Under the pieces are notes generated by a model that was not told the DNA's origin, did no database searches, and saw only the letters and a program-made list of their open reading frames with translations. A DNA stretch of 64,000 bases from Vibrio sinus (GTDB taxonomy: Bacteria; Pseudomonadota; Gammaproteobacteria; Enterobacterales; Vibrionaceae): contig NZ_JAMKMR010000001.1 in assembly GCF_023634645.1 (NCBI RefSeq), positions 372,001 to 436,000 on the forward strand, read 5' to 3'. Position numbers and translations under genes: made by a program. Positions 35,116 through 44,560 of the stretch are shown one piece after another (positions within the stretch are counted from its first letter, which is position 1; each line of letters starts with the position of its first letter).

Positions 35116-36423
35116 ATGAATACCAAAAAACCAATGTCTTTAACCGGTCGGGTCCTGCTCGGTATGTTTGCCGGTATCGTCACCGGGTTTTTACTTAGGA
35201 CGTTATTCGCTGATAACGGATTTGTAGATAATTACATTGTCCACGGGCTGTTTGAAGTCGGTGGTAAAATCTTTATTGCTAGCTTGAAAATGCTGGTCGT
35301 TCCGCTTGTGTTTGTCTCTTTAGTGTGCGGTACAAGCTCTTTGAAAGATCTGTCAACTCTCGGACGGATGGGTGGTAAAACGCTGGCGTTTTATATTGTA
35401 ACGACAGCGATTGCGATAACCTTGGCTCTAACAATGGCGACCCTTTTCCACCCAGGAAGCGGAGCAGATTTGACCTCAGCCGCGAGCTTTAACCATACAC
35501 AAGCACCTTCGCTGGGCCAAGTCATCGTTAACATGTTCCCTACCAACCCTATCAATGCAATGGCTGAAGGCAATACACTACAAATCATTGTCTTTGCTAT
35601 CTTATTTGGTATCGCTATCAGTGCAGCTGGGAAGCCAGGAGAAAGAGTTGCTGCTGTCTTTATGGATCTCAATGAGGTCATCATGAAGTTGGTAGCATTG
35701 TTAATGCATGTTGCTCCATATGGCGTATTCTTCCTAATGGCCAAGTTGTTTACGGGTTTGGGACTAGATGCGATTCTAAACCTAGCGGCTTACTTCCTTG
35801 TGCTCGTTGCCACGTTACTGCTTCATGGCTTTGTTACTTACGGATTGATGCTAAAAGGATTCACTGGTTTAAACCCAATGACTTTCTTTAAGAAGATGGA
35901 AGACGCCGTCATGTTTGCATTTTCGACGTCTTCGTCAAATGCAACAATTCCAGTGACTATGGAAACTGCTAAAAACCGTATGGGAGTAGATAACAAGGTT
36001 GCCTCGTTTACTGTCCCGCTTGGTGCAACCATCAACATGGATGGCACCGCGATCATGCAGGGCGTGGCGACGGTCTTCATCGCACAGGCATTCAACGTTG
36101 ACTTAACCATGACGGATTACCTAAGTGTCATCCTCACTGCGACACTTGCATCAATCGGTACCGCTGGCGTACCTGGCGTCGGTCTCATTATGCTGGCGAT
36201 GGTACTCAACCAGGTTGGTCTACCACTAGAAGGTATCGCTCTAATTATGGGTGTTGACCGTCTACTGGATATGACTCGTACCGCGGTTAATATTACTGGT
36301 GATAGTGTTGTGACGATTATCGTTGGTAAGTCAGAAGGCGCGTTCGATGAGTCTCGTTATAACGATCCAAATGCTGGCCAAAAAGAGGAAGAGGTTCACT
36401 TGTCACAAGTAAACCAAAGCTAA
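35116..36423 (+). CDS. Dicarboxylate/amino-acid:cation symporter (DAACS)
   Basis: A 435-aa symporter of the glutamate/C4-dicarboxylate family. The serine-rich hairpin FAFSTSSSNATIPVTMETAKN, the NMDGTAIMQGVATVF helix and the IMGVDRLLDMTRTAVNITGD helix are all present, giving the normal substrate and Na+/H+ sites. It imports aspartate, glutamate or C4-dicarboxylates; which one is not settled by sequence. The ATG at 35116 is 8 nt after GGGAG. A rho-independent terminator follows. Confidence 0.9.
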   Translation: MNTKKPMSLTGRVLLGMFAGIVTGFLLRTLFADNGFVDNYIVHGLFEVGGKIFIASLKMLVVPLVFVSLVCGTSSLKDLSTLGRMGGKTLAFYIVTTAIAITLALTMATLFHPGSGADLTSAASFNHTQAPSLGQVIVNMFPTNPINAMAEGNTLQIIVFAILFGIAISAAGKPGERVAAVFMDLNEVIMKLVALLMHVAPYGVFFLMAKLFTGLGLDAILNLAAYFLVLVATLLLHGFVTYGLMLKGFTGLNPMTFFKKMEDAVMFAFSTSSSNATIPVTMETAKNRMGVDNKVASFTVPLGATINMDGTAIMQGVATVFIAQAFNVDLTMTDYLSVILTATLASIGTAGVPGVGLIMLAMVLNQVGLPLEGIALIMGVDRLLDMTRTAVNITGDSVVTIIVGKSEGAFDESRYNDPNAGQKEEEVHLSQVNQS

Positions 36424-36440
36424 TCTTTTCTTGATTAACG

Positions 36441-36475
36441 CGCCCCGAGCGATATCTGTCGGTCGGGGCGTTTTT
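36441..36475 (+). terminator. Terminator of DAACS symporter gene
   Basis: CGCCCCGA pairs with TCGGGGCG (14-nt loop) followed by TTTTT, 17 nt after the stop. Confidence 0.9.
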
Positions 36476-36649
36476 ATATTATCCCATGTCATTTCCATAC
36501 CTTTCTAGGGTGCTTCAGCCTGCTGGGTATATAGCGCTAAAAATCATAGTGTTATGTTGTTTAGTTTTTAACAGTTTGGATACACCTCACTAAGATTTGA
36601 TTAAAATCGGGGTAGACTGTCAGGCACTCAATTAAATGGAGCAACTGTT

Positions 36650-38089
36650 ATGGATAGACGTTGGTGGGCCATTCTTGGATTGATCGGCCTAGTTCCCTTT
36701 CCTTCTTTCTCAGCTGAAACCTCATCCACTTCTCTTTCGCTTACCCACTCTAGCATTGGCATCGCTGCTATTATCGTATTTGCTGTCGCCTACATCGTTG
36801 TCATGCTGGAAGAATTTCTTCAATTGAGGAAGTCAAAACCTGTGCTGTTAGCGGCAGGCATTATTTGGGCCATGATTGGCTTTGTCTATCAGCAATCCGG
36901 GCACATTGAACTCGCAAAGTCAGCGCTTGAACACAATTTATTAGAATATGCCGAGTTACTGCTGTTCTTACTTGTCGCCATGACATACATCAGTGCCATG
37001 GAAGAAAGGCGAGTATTTGATGCCTTACAGGCATGGATGACAAGCAAGGGTTTTGATTTTAAATCCTTGTTTTGGCTCACCGGAATTTTAGCCTTTCTTA
37101 TTTCCCCAATCGCGGACAATTTAACAACCGCATTGCTTATGGGTGCGGTGGTGCTCAAAGTAGGCGGCGGTAATACGCGATTTATTAATATTGCCTTTAT
37201 CAACATTGTGGTTGCTGCTAATGCTGGAGGCGCTTTTAGTCCGTTTGGAGACATTACCACCCTGATGGTTTGGCAAGCGGGATACGTTTCGTTTTCTCAG
37301 TTTATGCCACTTTTCTTACCGTCATTGATAAATTACTTAGTTCCAGCCCTGATCATGTCGTTCTTTTTACCCAATTCCAAACCCCAAACGACTTATGAAC
37401 GCGTTGAGCTAAAACGAGGCGCAAAACGAATCATTGGCCTGTTTATCTTAACCATCGCTACAGCTGTCGCTTTCCACGCGGCATTACATTTCCCTCCAGT
37501 GATCGGAATGATGATGGGGCTCGCTTACTTGCAGTTCTTTGGCTACTTCCTTCGAGTAACACTTAGACGTTCATTGTCCAAAAAAGCCTCCAAAGCGATT
37601 GCGGAAGGCGATGATAGAGCGTTAAAGAACTTAGGTTCAGTTGTGCCTTTTGACGTCTTTAGCCGCGTCTCAAGGGCAGAGTGGGATACGCTGTTATTTT
37701 TTTACGGCGTTGTTATGTGTGTTGGCGGGTTAAATTTACTCGGTTATCTGGCGATGGTATCGGACATTATGTATACACAATGGGACCCAGTGTGGGCCAA
37801 TGTTATGGTGGGTATATTATCGGCCATCGTTGACAACATTCCTGTTATGTTTGCCGTATTGGCCATGGATCCGAGCATGTCGATGGGAAACTGGTTATTG
37901 GTGACGCTGACCGCTGGAGTGGGAGGAAGCTTATTGTCTATTGGCTCTGCTGCAGGGGTGGCGCTGATGGGTGCCGCTCATGGAAAATATACCTTCTTTG
38001 GTCATTTAAAATGGGCTCCAGTTATACTGCTCGGCTATATCGCCAGTATCGCCGTGCACCTCTATCTCAACGCATCCTTATTCAACTAA
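36650..38089 (+). CDS. nhaD: NhaD-type Na+/H+ antiporter
   Basis: A 479-aa member of the NhaD branch of the ion-transporter superfamily, with about 12 helices after a cleavable-looking leader (MDRRWWAILGLIGLVPFPSF). Typical segments are SPIADNLTTALLMGAVV, NIVVAANAGGAFSPFGDITT and SAIVDNIPVMFAVLAM; the two DN-containing motifs form the symmetrical ion site. It expels Na+ (and Li+) in exchange for H+ at alkaline pH, which fits a marine organism. The ribosome-binding site is TGGAGCAAC. Confidence 0.9.
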   Translation: MDRRWWAILGLIGLVPFPSFSAETSSTSLSLTHSSIGIAAIIVFAVAYIVVMLEEFLQLRKSKPVLLAAGIIWAMIGFVYQQSGHIELAKSALEHNLLEYAELLLFLLVAMTYISAMEERRVFDALQAWMTSKGFDFKSLFWLTGILAFLISPIADNLTTALLMGAVVLKVGGGNTRFINIAFINIVVAANAGGAFSPFGDITTLMVWQAGYVSFSQFMPLFLPSLINYLVPALIMSFFLPNSKPQTTYERVELKRGAKRIIGLFILTIATAVAFHAALHFPPVIGMMMGLAYLQFFGYFLRVTLRRSLSKKASKAIAEGDDRALKNLGSVVPFDVFSRVSRAEWDTLLFFYGVVMCVGGLNLLGYLAMVSDIMYTQWDPVWANVMVGILSAIVDNIPVMFAVLAMDPSMSMGNWLLVTLTAGVGGSLLSIGSAAGVALMGAAHGKYTFFGHLKWAPVILLGYIASIAVHLYLNASLFN

Positions 38090-38122
38090 CGATCTGAATA
38101 CGATGAAGCAACGCCTCTGTCT

Positions 38123-38503
38123 TTAAGACTGGGGCGCGGCTCTTTTCCAGCGATTGCCCATTTTATATTTTGCACAAGTCGTGCACGTCAAATATTCTCC
38201 TGTGCCATGGATGCTCATCACCAAATCGTCTCGCTTTTCCATCGATGAGTTTCTTAATATGATGCGCACTTGACCGTCTTCCACCTTAAAATTTTTCACC
38301 ACTTGCATATGCGGTGTCACGTATCTCATCACCCCGTGTTCAAAGCGGATAAAGCTGGCCTCTTCTTCGTCACTTTGATAAATACCATTAAAACCATAGG
38401 TATCACTATCTAGCACACGTTCTATTTGCTTTTGAAAACACCCCTGCAAAATTAGTGCTGATAGACCAATGACTAGTCCTTTAGATACTGCTCTTATATC
38501 CAT
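38123..38503 (-). CDS. Small lipoprotein, unknown
   Basis: A 126-aa lipoprotein; residues 1-20 are a lipoprotein signal ending in the lipobox LQGC (Cys21). The mature part has GTGEYLTCTTCAKYKMGNRW near the end, including a CxxC pair, and no recognised domain. The ATG at 38503 begins the signal peptide; the open frame upstream lies in the repair gene ogt. It is 8 nt downstream of ogt, so co-transcription with the repair genes is likely although a functional tie is not obvious. Confidence 0.7.
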   Translation of the reverse strand: MDIRAVSKGLVIGLSALILQGCFQKQIERVLDSDTYGFNGIYQSDEEEASFIRFEHGVMRYVTPHMQVVKNFKVEDGQVRIILRNSSMEKRDDLVMSIHGTGEYLTCTTCAKYKMGNRWKRAAPQS

Positions 38504-38511
38504 ATCGTCCC

Positions 38512-38988
38512 CTATTCCATCACACCTTCCAACTTCAATAACTTCATCTTGCGGTCCATACCACCGGCATAACCGGTTAACTTGCCGTTTTTGCCAATCA
38601 CTCGATGACAAGGCACAATAATCGAGATTGGATTTTTGCCGTTGGCTAACCCGACCGCTCTTACTGCTTTTGGGTTACCTATCCTCTCTGCCAACTCTTG
38701 ATAGCTGATTGATGTGCCATAAGGTATCGTTGTCAAAGCGTGCCAAACCTGAGTTTGAAACTTTGTTCCCTGTGCGGCCAGTGGCAAATCAAATGATGTT
38801 CGTTGCCTCGAAAAATACTCATCCAACTGCTGCTTGACCTTATTAATTATTGGACAGTCATCAGATTGGCTACCGAGTTGTTCTGGCTGCGTTGTCTGGG
38901 ATTCAAACCAGACTCCCAACACACCTTCATCGTTAACTTGTATTGTTATCACCCCTAAAGGGCTTTCTATACACGCATACCGTTTCAT
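38512..38988 (-). CDS. ogt: O6-methylguanine-DNA methyltransferase
   Basis: A 158-aa methylated-DNA--protein-cysteine methyltransferase. The active-site signature IVPCHRVIG holds the acceptor Cys, SYQELAERIGNPKAVRAVG forms the recognition helix, and GYAGGMDRKMKLLKLE closes the domain. It repairs O6-alkylguanine in DNA by irreversible transfer to its own Cys. The start at 38988 overlaps the stop of the Ada-AlkA gene (ATGA), so the two repair genes are translationally coupled. Confidence 0.92.
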   Translation of the reverse strand: MKRYACIESPLGVITIQVNDEGVLGVWFESQTTQPEQLGSQSDDCPIINKVKQQLDEYFSRQRTSFDLPLAAQGTKFQTQVWHALTTIPYGTSISYQELAERIGNPKAVRAVGLANGKNPISIIVPCHRVIGKNGKLTGYAGGMDRKMKLLKLEGVME

Positions 38989-40358
38989 GATTGATGGCTC
39001 CAACAGTGAAATGTGGCATAACTTCCCCAAGGGGAAACGGATTCTCTATCTAAACTTGGGAACTTCGCCAGCATTTTTTTCACCACCAAATCGGTCTCAA
39101 GAAAACAATTGGGTAATGAAAGCCCTCTTAACTTGGCGTAATCCGTTGTCCATGGACCAATGCCCTTTATTTCTAACCAATCATTCACTTCGCTATCAGG
39201 GTTATTGAGGTAAAATTCCGCAAACCTACGAAGTGTTTGTTTACGGCTTTCTGGCATACGAAGAAAGCCTAAATCTATCGCCAAAATCTCCCGTGGTGTT
39301 GGAAAATAAAGGCAACCACTGCTTTTTCTATTTGTATTTGACACTAAAAGGTTTAGCTGAGTTATTGCACTTTTCACCGATACTTGCTGGCCTAATATTG
39401 CTCTAACCCCTGCTTCCCATACATTCCAAACACCGGGAATTCGAATCCCTGAGTATTTAATTAAGGGTTGTGACAATAGCCTAAGCTGATTTTCAACTTG
39501 CGCAATGTCGGTATCCACATCAAACATTTTTCTTATTTGAGAAACTAATCCCCTTAATTGGGAAATATCCGTCAGCTCAAACTCTACTCTTAATTTATTT
39601 TGTATTGGATAAGCTTTAAACCACCCCGAGCAATTATTTAACTTGAATGTCCTTTGATAACTCGTTGCATTTATTTGCTCTACTCCCTCTATCGCCCTTG
39701 TTCGATAAAAATTTAGCATGAACTGCCAATTAATTTCGCCATGCACCGTTAAGTCAATCACATTACTCACTTTTTCTAGACTGTGAGTGCTGCGTATTTC
39801 AGAAGGTGTCAATTTTAGTTGTTTTATAAATGCATCATTAAAACGACGAACACTTTTGAAACCACTTGCAAAAGCGATGTCAGTCACGCCCATATTGCTA
39901 GCGCTGAGCAATTGCTTTGCGAACATTAACTGTAAGTAGAGCGCATACTGTTTCGGTGACATCGAAAGGTACTTATTAAACAACAGCCTTAAATATCGGT
40001 CACTAATGCCCAGCCTTTCAGACATCTCGCTCACGCTGGATTGATGCAGCTCACCCGCCTCAATCATCTTCAATGCCCGAATGAAGGTCGTTTCAACTCC
40101 CCGCCAAGCCCACGAACTCGGCGCACTGTCAGGACGACAACGTAAGCAAGGCCGATATCCGGCATTAAGTGCTTGAGCCTGCGTATCAAAGTACTCAACA
40201 TTTTCTTCCTTCGGTAAATTGGCAGGGCAGATAGGCCGGCAAAAAATACCTGTTGTTTTAACTGCAACAAAGAATACTCCATCAAAACGGGCATCGCGTG
40301 CCAACCGAGCTCGTTGACATTGTAAATCTGTTAACTGTGAATAATTGGACAAAGTCAT
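38985..40358 (-). CDS. Ada-AlkA fusion: methyl-responsive regulator and DNA glycosylase
   Basis: A 457-aa three-part protein. The N-terminal Ada zinc/methyl-acceptor domain has FCRPICPAN and PCLRCRPDS, which supply the four cysteines. An AraC-type HTH follows (about 85-180, EMSERLGISDRYLRLLFNKY). The C-terminal half is AlkA: N-terminal beta domain, then the helix-hairpin-helix glycosylase with LEIKGIGPWTTDYAKLRG and the catalytic Asp in LETDLVVKKML. It should sense methyl phosphotriesters, activate its own operon and remove 3-methyladenine-type bases. The start at 40358 has GGGAG upstream. It is first gene of the operon with ogt. Confidence 0.88.
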   Translation of the reverse strand: MTLSNYSQLTDLQCQRARLARDARFDGVFFVAVKTTGIFCRPICPANLPKEENVEYFDTQAQALNAGYRPCLRCRPDSAPSSWAWRGVETTFIRALKMIEAGELHQSSVSEMSERLGISDRYLRLLFNKYLSMSPKQYALYLQLMFAKQLLSASNMGVTDIAFASGFKSVRRFNDAFIKQLKLTPSEIRSTHSLEKVSNVIDLTVHGEINWQFMLNFYRTRAIEGVEQINATSYQRTFKLNNCSGWFKAYPIQNKLRVEFELTDISQLRGLVSQIRKMFDVDTDIAQVENQLRLLSQPLIKYSGIRIPGVWNVWEAGVRAILGQQVSVKSAITQLNLLVSNTNRKSSGCLYFPTPREILAIDLGFLRMPESRKQTLRRFAEFYLNNPDSEVNDWLEIKGIGPWTTDYAKLRGLSLPNCFLETDLVVKKMLAKFPSLDRESVSPWGSYATFHCWSHQS

Positions 40359-40533
40359 CAATAACTCCCTAATTTTACCCAATATTTATATTGTATCGAG
40401 CAACAGCAAACCTTCTAGCCATTTTCGGAAGTGAAAATAATCCTTGCCAAACCCCCTAAGTTTTTACTAAATTTTCTAGGACAACGTCACAAAACCTATT
40501 AACAAACATAATTAAAAGTAAAGGATACTGGCT

Positions 40534-40737
40534 ATGGTCCTACATACATGCACTATTAAATTAAATAATAATCAGATACTGAAATGTACCACCGTCGAGC
40601 AATCACTCGGAATTATTGAATCCCAAGAAGTAAATAGTATTAGTAATGTAATCTTGGATGTCGATGACGGTAACAATATTAAAACTTACCAACATCTCAC
40701 CCTAGAGGAGTCAATAGAAAGCCTCATGAACTTATAA
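40534..40737 (+). CDS. Small protein of unknown function
   Basis: A 67-aa soluble acidic protein (pattern TCTIKLNNNQILKCTTVEQS, NVILDVDDGNN). An AAGGA ribosome-binding site is 10 nt upstream of the ATG. I do not recognise it, but the composition and ribosome-binding site support a real small gene. Confidence 0.55.
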   Translation: MVLHTCTIKLNNNQILKCTTVEQSLGIIESQEVNSISNVILDVDDGNNIKTYQHLTLEESIESLMNL

Positions 40738-40752
40738 CCCACATTATTTTCT

Positions 40753-40772
40753 CCGGCCTGATATCAGGCCGG
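40753..40772. repeat. 20-bp perfect palindrome after small gene
   Basis: CCGGCCTGATATCAGGCCGG begins 16 nt after the 40534 gene's stop. It can form a 7-bp GC-rich hairpin with loop GATATC. There is no T-run, so it is a weak terminator at best; a protein-binding dyad is another reading. Confidence 0.5.
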
Positions 40773-41020
40773 TACCCTCGAGTAAAACCATCCGCTATAC
40801 ATATCTCTTCTACTTTGGTTGTAACAACGCACTTATCATTTCGTGAAGAACAAGATATTCATCACAAGCTATCCCTAATCAGCCGCTTTGTCATAAAGTT
40901 GAAAAACAAATCCGCATAATAGTGCTCAAGTACACCGGTAATCAGCAATTAAAATTATTTACGACTACAAAATGCATTATCGATCACATTAATTATTCAT
41001 TTCAAATCACAGAGGTGGCT

Positions 41021-41368
41021 ATGTCTGAATTTGAGTTTCGCTTCGGCAAGAAACGATTTTATGATAACGTGAAATTCCCACGAGGCTTTGCAAAATCAGG
41101 GGACTTTACCCTTGCAGAAGAAGAGTTGCTGCTCCTTTACGGTGACACCATGCTTGGGCTAGAAAATGGGGAACTCTTACCAACCAACTCTGAAGAAAAA
41201 CGCTTCCTTAAAGTTCTCTCCCAGCCTCAAAAAGCCAAATCGAAACTCGAACGCGTGTGGGTGAAATACACTCAGCTTGCTCGGGGTAGAAAACGCTTCC
41301 ACTCTCTCAGCGGCTCACAAATGGAATCAAGAAAACCTTCAGACGACCATCTGTCATCTGTAGCATAA
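41021..41368 (+). CDS. maoP: MaoP/DUF413 family protein
   Basis: A 115-aa DUF413 (YifE/MaoP) protein with the characteristic FRFGKKRFYDNVKFPRGFAK opening and LLLYGDTMLGLENGELLP in the middle. In enterobacteria and vibrios MaoP binds the maoS DNA site and organises the Ori macrodomain. The start at 41021 follows GAGGTGG; 33 upstream codons in frame are left out. It is unusual to see it on an accessory replicon if that is what this window is, and it could be a second copy. Confidence 0.8.
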   Translation: MSEFEFRFGKKRFYDNVKFPRGFAKSGDFTLAEEELLLLYGDTMLGLENGELLPTNSEEKRFLKVLSQPQKAKSKLERVWVKYTQLARGRKRFHSLSGSQMESRKPSDDHLSSVA

Positions 41369-41419
41369 AAATTATTAATGACTAGATTTTATCAGTTGTA
41401 AATTTTCGATATGAAAAAA

Positions 41420-41444
41420 GGCTGCCTAAACTAGGCAGCCTTTT
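41420..41444. terminator. Terminator of maoP
   Basis: GGCTGCCTA pairs with TAGGCAGCC around AAC, followed by TTTT and preceded by six As, so it could work on both strands. Confidence 0.85.
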
Positions 41445-41569
41445 ACTCTTTTCACATTCATTCAAAGGATCATCTCGATGATGATGGGGAAAATATTGGC
41501 GTCAGTCGCAAACTTAATTTATAATGCAAATTATCTTTCAAGCCAAACTGATTTGGATAGAGGCATATC

Positions 41570-42370
41570 ATGAGATTAATCCCACTGCATACCGCATCCC
41601 AAGTAGGTAAGTGGTCCGCTGCACACATCGTCAAACGAATTAATGAGTTTAACCCAAGCGAAGATCGACCATTTGTTCTCGGTCTCCCTACTGGCGGCAC
41701 TCCACTGGCCACTTACGAAGCTCTCATTGACATGCACAAAAATGACGAAGTTAGCTTCAAGCACGTCGTCACTTTCAACATGGATGAATATATTGGCATT
41801 CCAGCCGATCACCCTGAGTCCTACCGGACTTTCATGTACACCAATTTCTTCAATCATATTGATATACAAGAGCAGAATATTAACCTGCTTGATGGCAACG
41901 CGAAAGATAACGAAAAAGAATGCCAGCGATATGAAGACAAAATAAAATCTTACGGTCAAATTCATCTATTTATGGGTGGTGTTGGCAATGATGGTCATAT
42001 AGCTTTCAACGAGCCTGCCTCGTCACTTTCTTCTCGCACGCGAATCAAAACACTGACTGAAGATACACGTATTGCTAACTCGCGCTTTTTCAACAACGAC
42101 ATCAATCAAGTGCCAAAATATGCGCTCACGATAGGTGTCGGGACGTTACTGGACTCAAAAGAAATTATGATATTGGTGACAGGGCACAATAAAGCGCTTG
42201 CATTAGAAGCGGCTGTGGAAGGCTCAGTCAACCATCTATGGACGGTCTCTGCTTTGCAACTACATCCTAAGTCAGTCATCGTGTGTGATGAACCAGCCAC
42301 TCAAGAGCTAAAAGTCAAAACCGTAAAATACTTCTCTGAGCTAGAAGCGAAAAACATTGAGGGATTTTAA
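41570..42370 (+). CDS. nagB: Glucosamine-6-phosphate deaminase
   Basis: A 266-aa NagB of standard length. The motifs are all there: [15 protein letters not shown] (phosphate loop), [18 protein letters not shown] (catalytic Asp), [14 protein letters not shown] (active-site His and Asp) and [12 protein letters not shown] (allosteric region). It converts glucosamine-6-phosphate to fructose-6-phosphate and ammonia at the end of N-acetylglucosamine and chitin breakdown. It is alone here, without nagA. The ribosome-binding site is AGAGGC. Confidence 0.95.
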   Translation: MRLIPLHTASQVGKWSAAHIVKRINEFNPSEDRPFVLGLPTGGTPLATYEALIDMHKNDEVSFKHVVTFNMDEYIGIPADHPESYRTFMYTNFFNHIDIQEQNINLLDGNAKDNEKECQRYEDKIKSYGQIHLFMGGVGNDGHIAFNEPASSLSSRTRIKTLTEDTRIANSRFFNNDINQVPKYALTIGVGTLLDSKEIMILVTGHNKALALEAAVEGSVNHLWTVSALQLHPKSVIVCDEPATQELKVKTVKYFSELEAKNIEGF

Positions 42371-42405
42371 CCGCAACAACCCTCAGTCTGTTGCATAAAA
42401 TTATT

Positions 42406-42432
42406 GGGCGAGCGAGAAAGCTCGCCCATTTT
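42406..42432. terminator. Terminator between nagB and nuclease gene
   Basis: GGGCGAGC pairs with GCTCGCCC, loop GAGAAA, followed by ATTTTC on the plus strand. It is between converging genes and ends just before the nuclease stop. Confidence 0.8.
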
Positions 42433-43095
42433 CTACCTAATCACCTTCAGCAATTTTAGCAACCTATCACCGCTAATAATGACAGATCGATTCGTGTAGG
42501 ATTTCGATAAAGAGCCTGTTTTGCCCGTATGGATAAAGTATCCTTTGGTTTTTCTTTTCTTACAAAGATCATCAAAGGCTTTCACATGATTGGCGTTAAT
42601 GTAGTTAGAATATCGTTTCGACTGGATTAAATACCATTTACTCCTAACTTTTACCTGTCCATCAATTCCCCCATCGTGGCTGTAGGCCTGATTTCTCCGT
42701 ACTTTATATCCTTGGGATTCAAATGCTAACAATACCAATTCTTCGAACGCATAAGGGCTCATTTTACGCATGTATCTAATTGCTCTCGCAGGAGAAAGAC
42801 GCCGAATACGTTTCTGTGCTCTTTTTGCCTGCCCAATGTACATTTGATGAGATTTGGGCAAATTCTGAGGTTTAGTACGGTTTCGAAATAGAACCATTAA
42901 ACTCAGTGCGCAGCAACCCATTGCCAAAACAAACCACCAAATGTTGGTCACTGTTAGGACAGTCGCCAGTAATGAAAGTAAAGATTTAAAGTAGATGATT
43001 CCCTTTCGTACAAATTCATGAACGAATAGCGCAACCCACGAAATATGACTGTAGTTAATTATTGTCTCCCCCTTGTTTAGGGCATACTGACCCAA
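42433..43095 (-). CDS. Membrane-linked Mrr-like restriction endonuclease domain protein
   Basis: About 220 aa. A hydrophobic stretch around residues 35-70 (LLSLLATVLTVTNIWWFVLA) gives one or two membrane helices, followed by a basic linker and an Mrr-cat nuclease-type domain (about 105-220). MSPYAFEELVLLAFESQGY starts the domain; GGIDGQVKV and LIQSKRY supply the D...QxK active-site residues, and GYFIHTGKTGSLS is a conserved late strand. This layout recalls Mrr-fold enzymes anchored in the membrane. No ATG is suitably placed; the first codon is TTG, or another non-ATG codon after the AAGGGGGAGA at about 43065-43074. The function (DNA cleavage, phage or modified-DNA restriction) is inferred. 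Confidence 0.7.
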   Translation of the reverse strand: MGQYALNKGETIINYSHISWVALFVHEFVRKGIIYFKSLLSLLATVLTVTNIWWFVLAMGCCALSLMVLFRNRTKPQNLPKSHQMYIGQAKRAQKRIRRLSPARAIRYMRKMSPYAFEELVLLAFESQGYKVRRNQAYSHDGGIDGQVKVRSKWYLIQSKRYSNYINANHVKAFDDLCKKRKTKGYFIHTGKTGSLSKSYTNRSVIISGDRLLKLLKVIR

Positions 43096-43276
43096 ACGCT
43101 CACTATTAAACTTTCAACACTTAATTAACATATTAGAGGCAATGCAATAATTTAAGTGTTTGAATTTTATAATAAAGAGATTAAGGTCAGGTTCAATAAT
43201 TATCTACTTATTGAGGTTTACTGGGCTATTTAATAAACGAAATCCTTTCGATTCAGAAGCACTCTGAATAATAAAG

Positions 43277-43504
43277 CTAAGCGTTATACATTCGATCAAA
43301 GTTTTTTACATTCCAACCTATCATGATTTGATCACCAATTTTTAACACGGGAAGCGAGCGAGCTCCAATCGCGTCTAACTCCTTCCTCCCTCTTTGCAAC
43401 TTTGCGTTGGTAAGGCGGTACTTGATAGCTTTGGAGTCCAAATAGCGCTGCGCATCTTTGCAGTGGGGACATTTATCTTTTATATATAGTACAACTCTTT
43501 TCAC
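43277..43504 (-). CDS. Glutaredoxin-like protein
   Basis: A 75-aa thioredoxin-fold protein with the redox motif CPHC (residues 12-15), the cis-Pro in RSLPVLKIGD and a WNVKNFDRM ending. It is shorter than standard glutaredoxin 1 and resembles the NrdH/GrxC-like small glutaredoxins. It probably reduces disulfides using glutathione or thioredoxin reductase. No partner gene is adjacent. Confidence 0.8.
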   Translation of the reverse strand: MKRVVLYIKDKCPHCKDAQRYLDSKAIKYRLTNAKLQRGRKELDAIGARSLPVLKIGDQIMIGWNVKNFDRMYNA

Positions 43505-43554
43505 AACAACTTACTCATTGATTTCTATACTCGTGCAGCGGCTAGTTTCACAGG

Positions 43555-44388
43555 CTACTGGGACGCAGCTGTATTTTTCTGAATGGCGTCCACAAACACT
43601 TGATCTATACCTTCAATATTTTTCGCTTTTGCTTCCTTAACCAAATCCACCGCTTTAGGAACATTGTTGGACGTAACCGCTGCTTCAATTGCCGTCCGGT
43701 AATACTCAGATTGCGACATTACTGGTACGGATCTCGGCTGGGTGTCGAACATTGATTGAGGTTGAGCTTGATACTGGCGGACACTAGCACTGGCATTTTC
43801 TACATTAACCGTAATGATCCCCTCGTTAGAATGGGGAACCTGAATATACTTTTTAGGTAGTGTGAGGCCTTGTTGATTTGCTTGAACATACTTCGGATTA
43901 ATCACTTTGGAATAACCATCAATAGCTGATGGGTTAGTATAGACAATCAAGAAGACGTCACCACTTCCATAAGGTGGCTGAAACGTCTTTTCAGCCACAA
44001 GGTGACTACTTAGATCAAGATCTGGCGGCTGATACTTAAACTCACTGCTATTAAAAGACTGTATTATATTTCCCTGAGCATTCATGATGACCGCAGAGGG
44101 ATAAAAAACACTACTTTTTATTGCACTAGAAATCTTGATATCGAGGGCACCGCTGTCAGCAGGAATATTAAAAGCAGCAACAGGGCTATCGATTGATCCC
44201 GATTTTAGATACTGAGTATGTTGATTTATCTCAATGGTGGCAGTACTAGGTACAGTAAGAGTTGTGCGTTGCAATTCAAAAATCGAATGCGATGTTCTTT
44301 GACTGACTGGTATCGATTCTTCTACCGTAGTGGTGACACAACCTGACAAGAACAAGCTGCCTACCAATAAAATTAATCGAGTTTTCAT
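43555..44388 (-). CDS. MalM-like periplasmic lipoprotein
   Basis: A 277-aa lipoprotein (signal ends in LSGC, Cys17) matching the MalM family of the maltose regulon: PVAAFNIPADSGALDIKISS, FYPSAVIMNAQGN, VFLIVYTNPSAI and a C-terminal helix with AVTSNNVPKAVDLVKEAKAK. MalM is periplasmic and its exact function is unknown. Here it is away from malK/lamB. A promoter is likely in the gap shared with the divergent DUF3012 gene. Confidence 0.75.
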   Translation of the reverse strand: MKTRLILLVGSLFLSGCVTTTVEESIPVSQRTSHSIFELQRTTLTVPSTATIEINQHTQYLKSGSIDSPVAAFNIPADSGALDIKISSAIKSSVFYPSAVIMNAQGNIIQSFNSSEFKYQPPDLDLSSHLVAEKTFQPPYGSGDVFLIVYTNPSAIDGYSKVINPKYVQANQQGLTLPKKYIQVPHSNEGIITVNVENASASVRQYQAQPQSMFDTQPRSVPVMSQSEYYRTAIEAAVTSNNVPKAVDLVKEAKAKNIEGIDQVFVDAIQKNTAASQ

Positions 44389-44560
44389 ACGATTACTACC
44401 TCTGCCCTATTCCATTGAGAAGACTCGGACATTCACAAAATTTCTGCTGATGATAGCGACCAATGCGTATTGTGTCTATTATCTTGATTCGCTTAATTTC
44501 AGGCTGTTTATCTACAAAAGAAAACGCTATAGTTCAGCGTCTCCTTTTCAATGGATCGTT

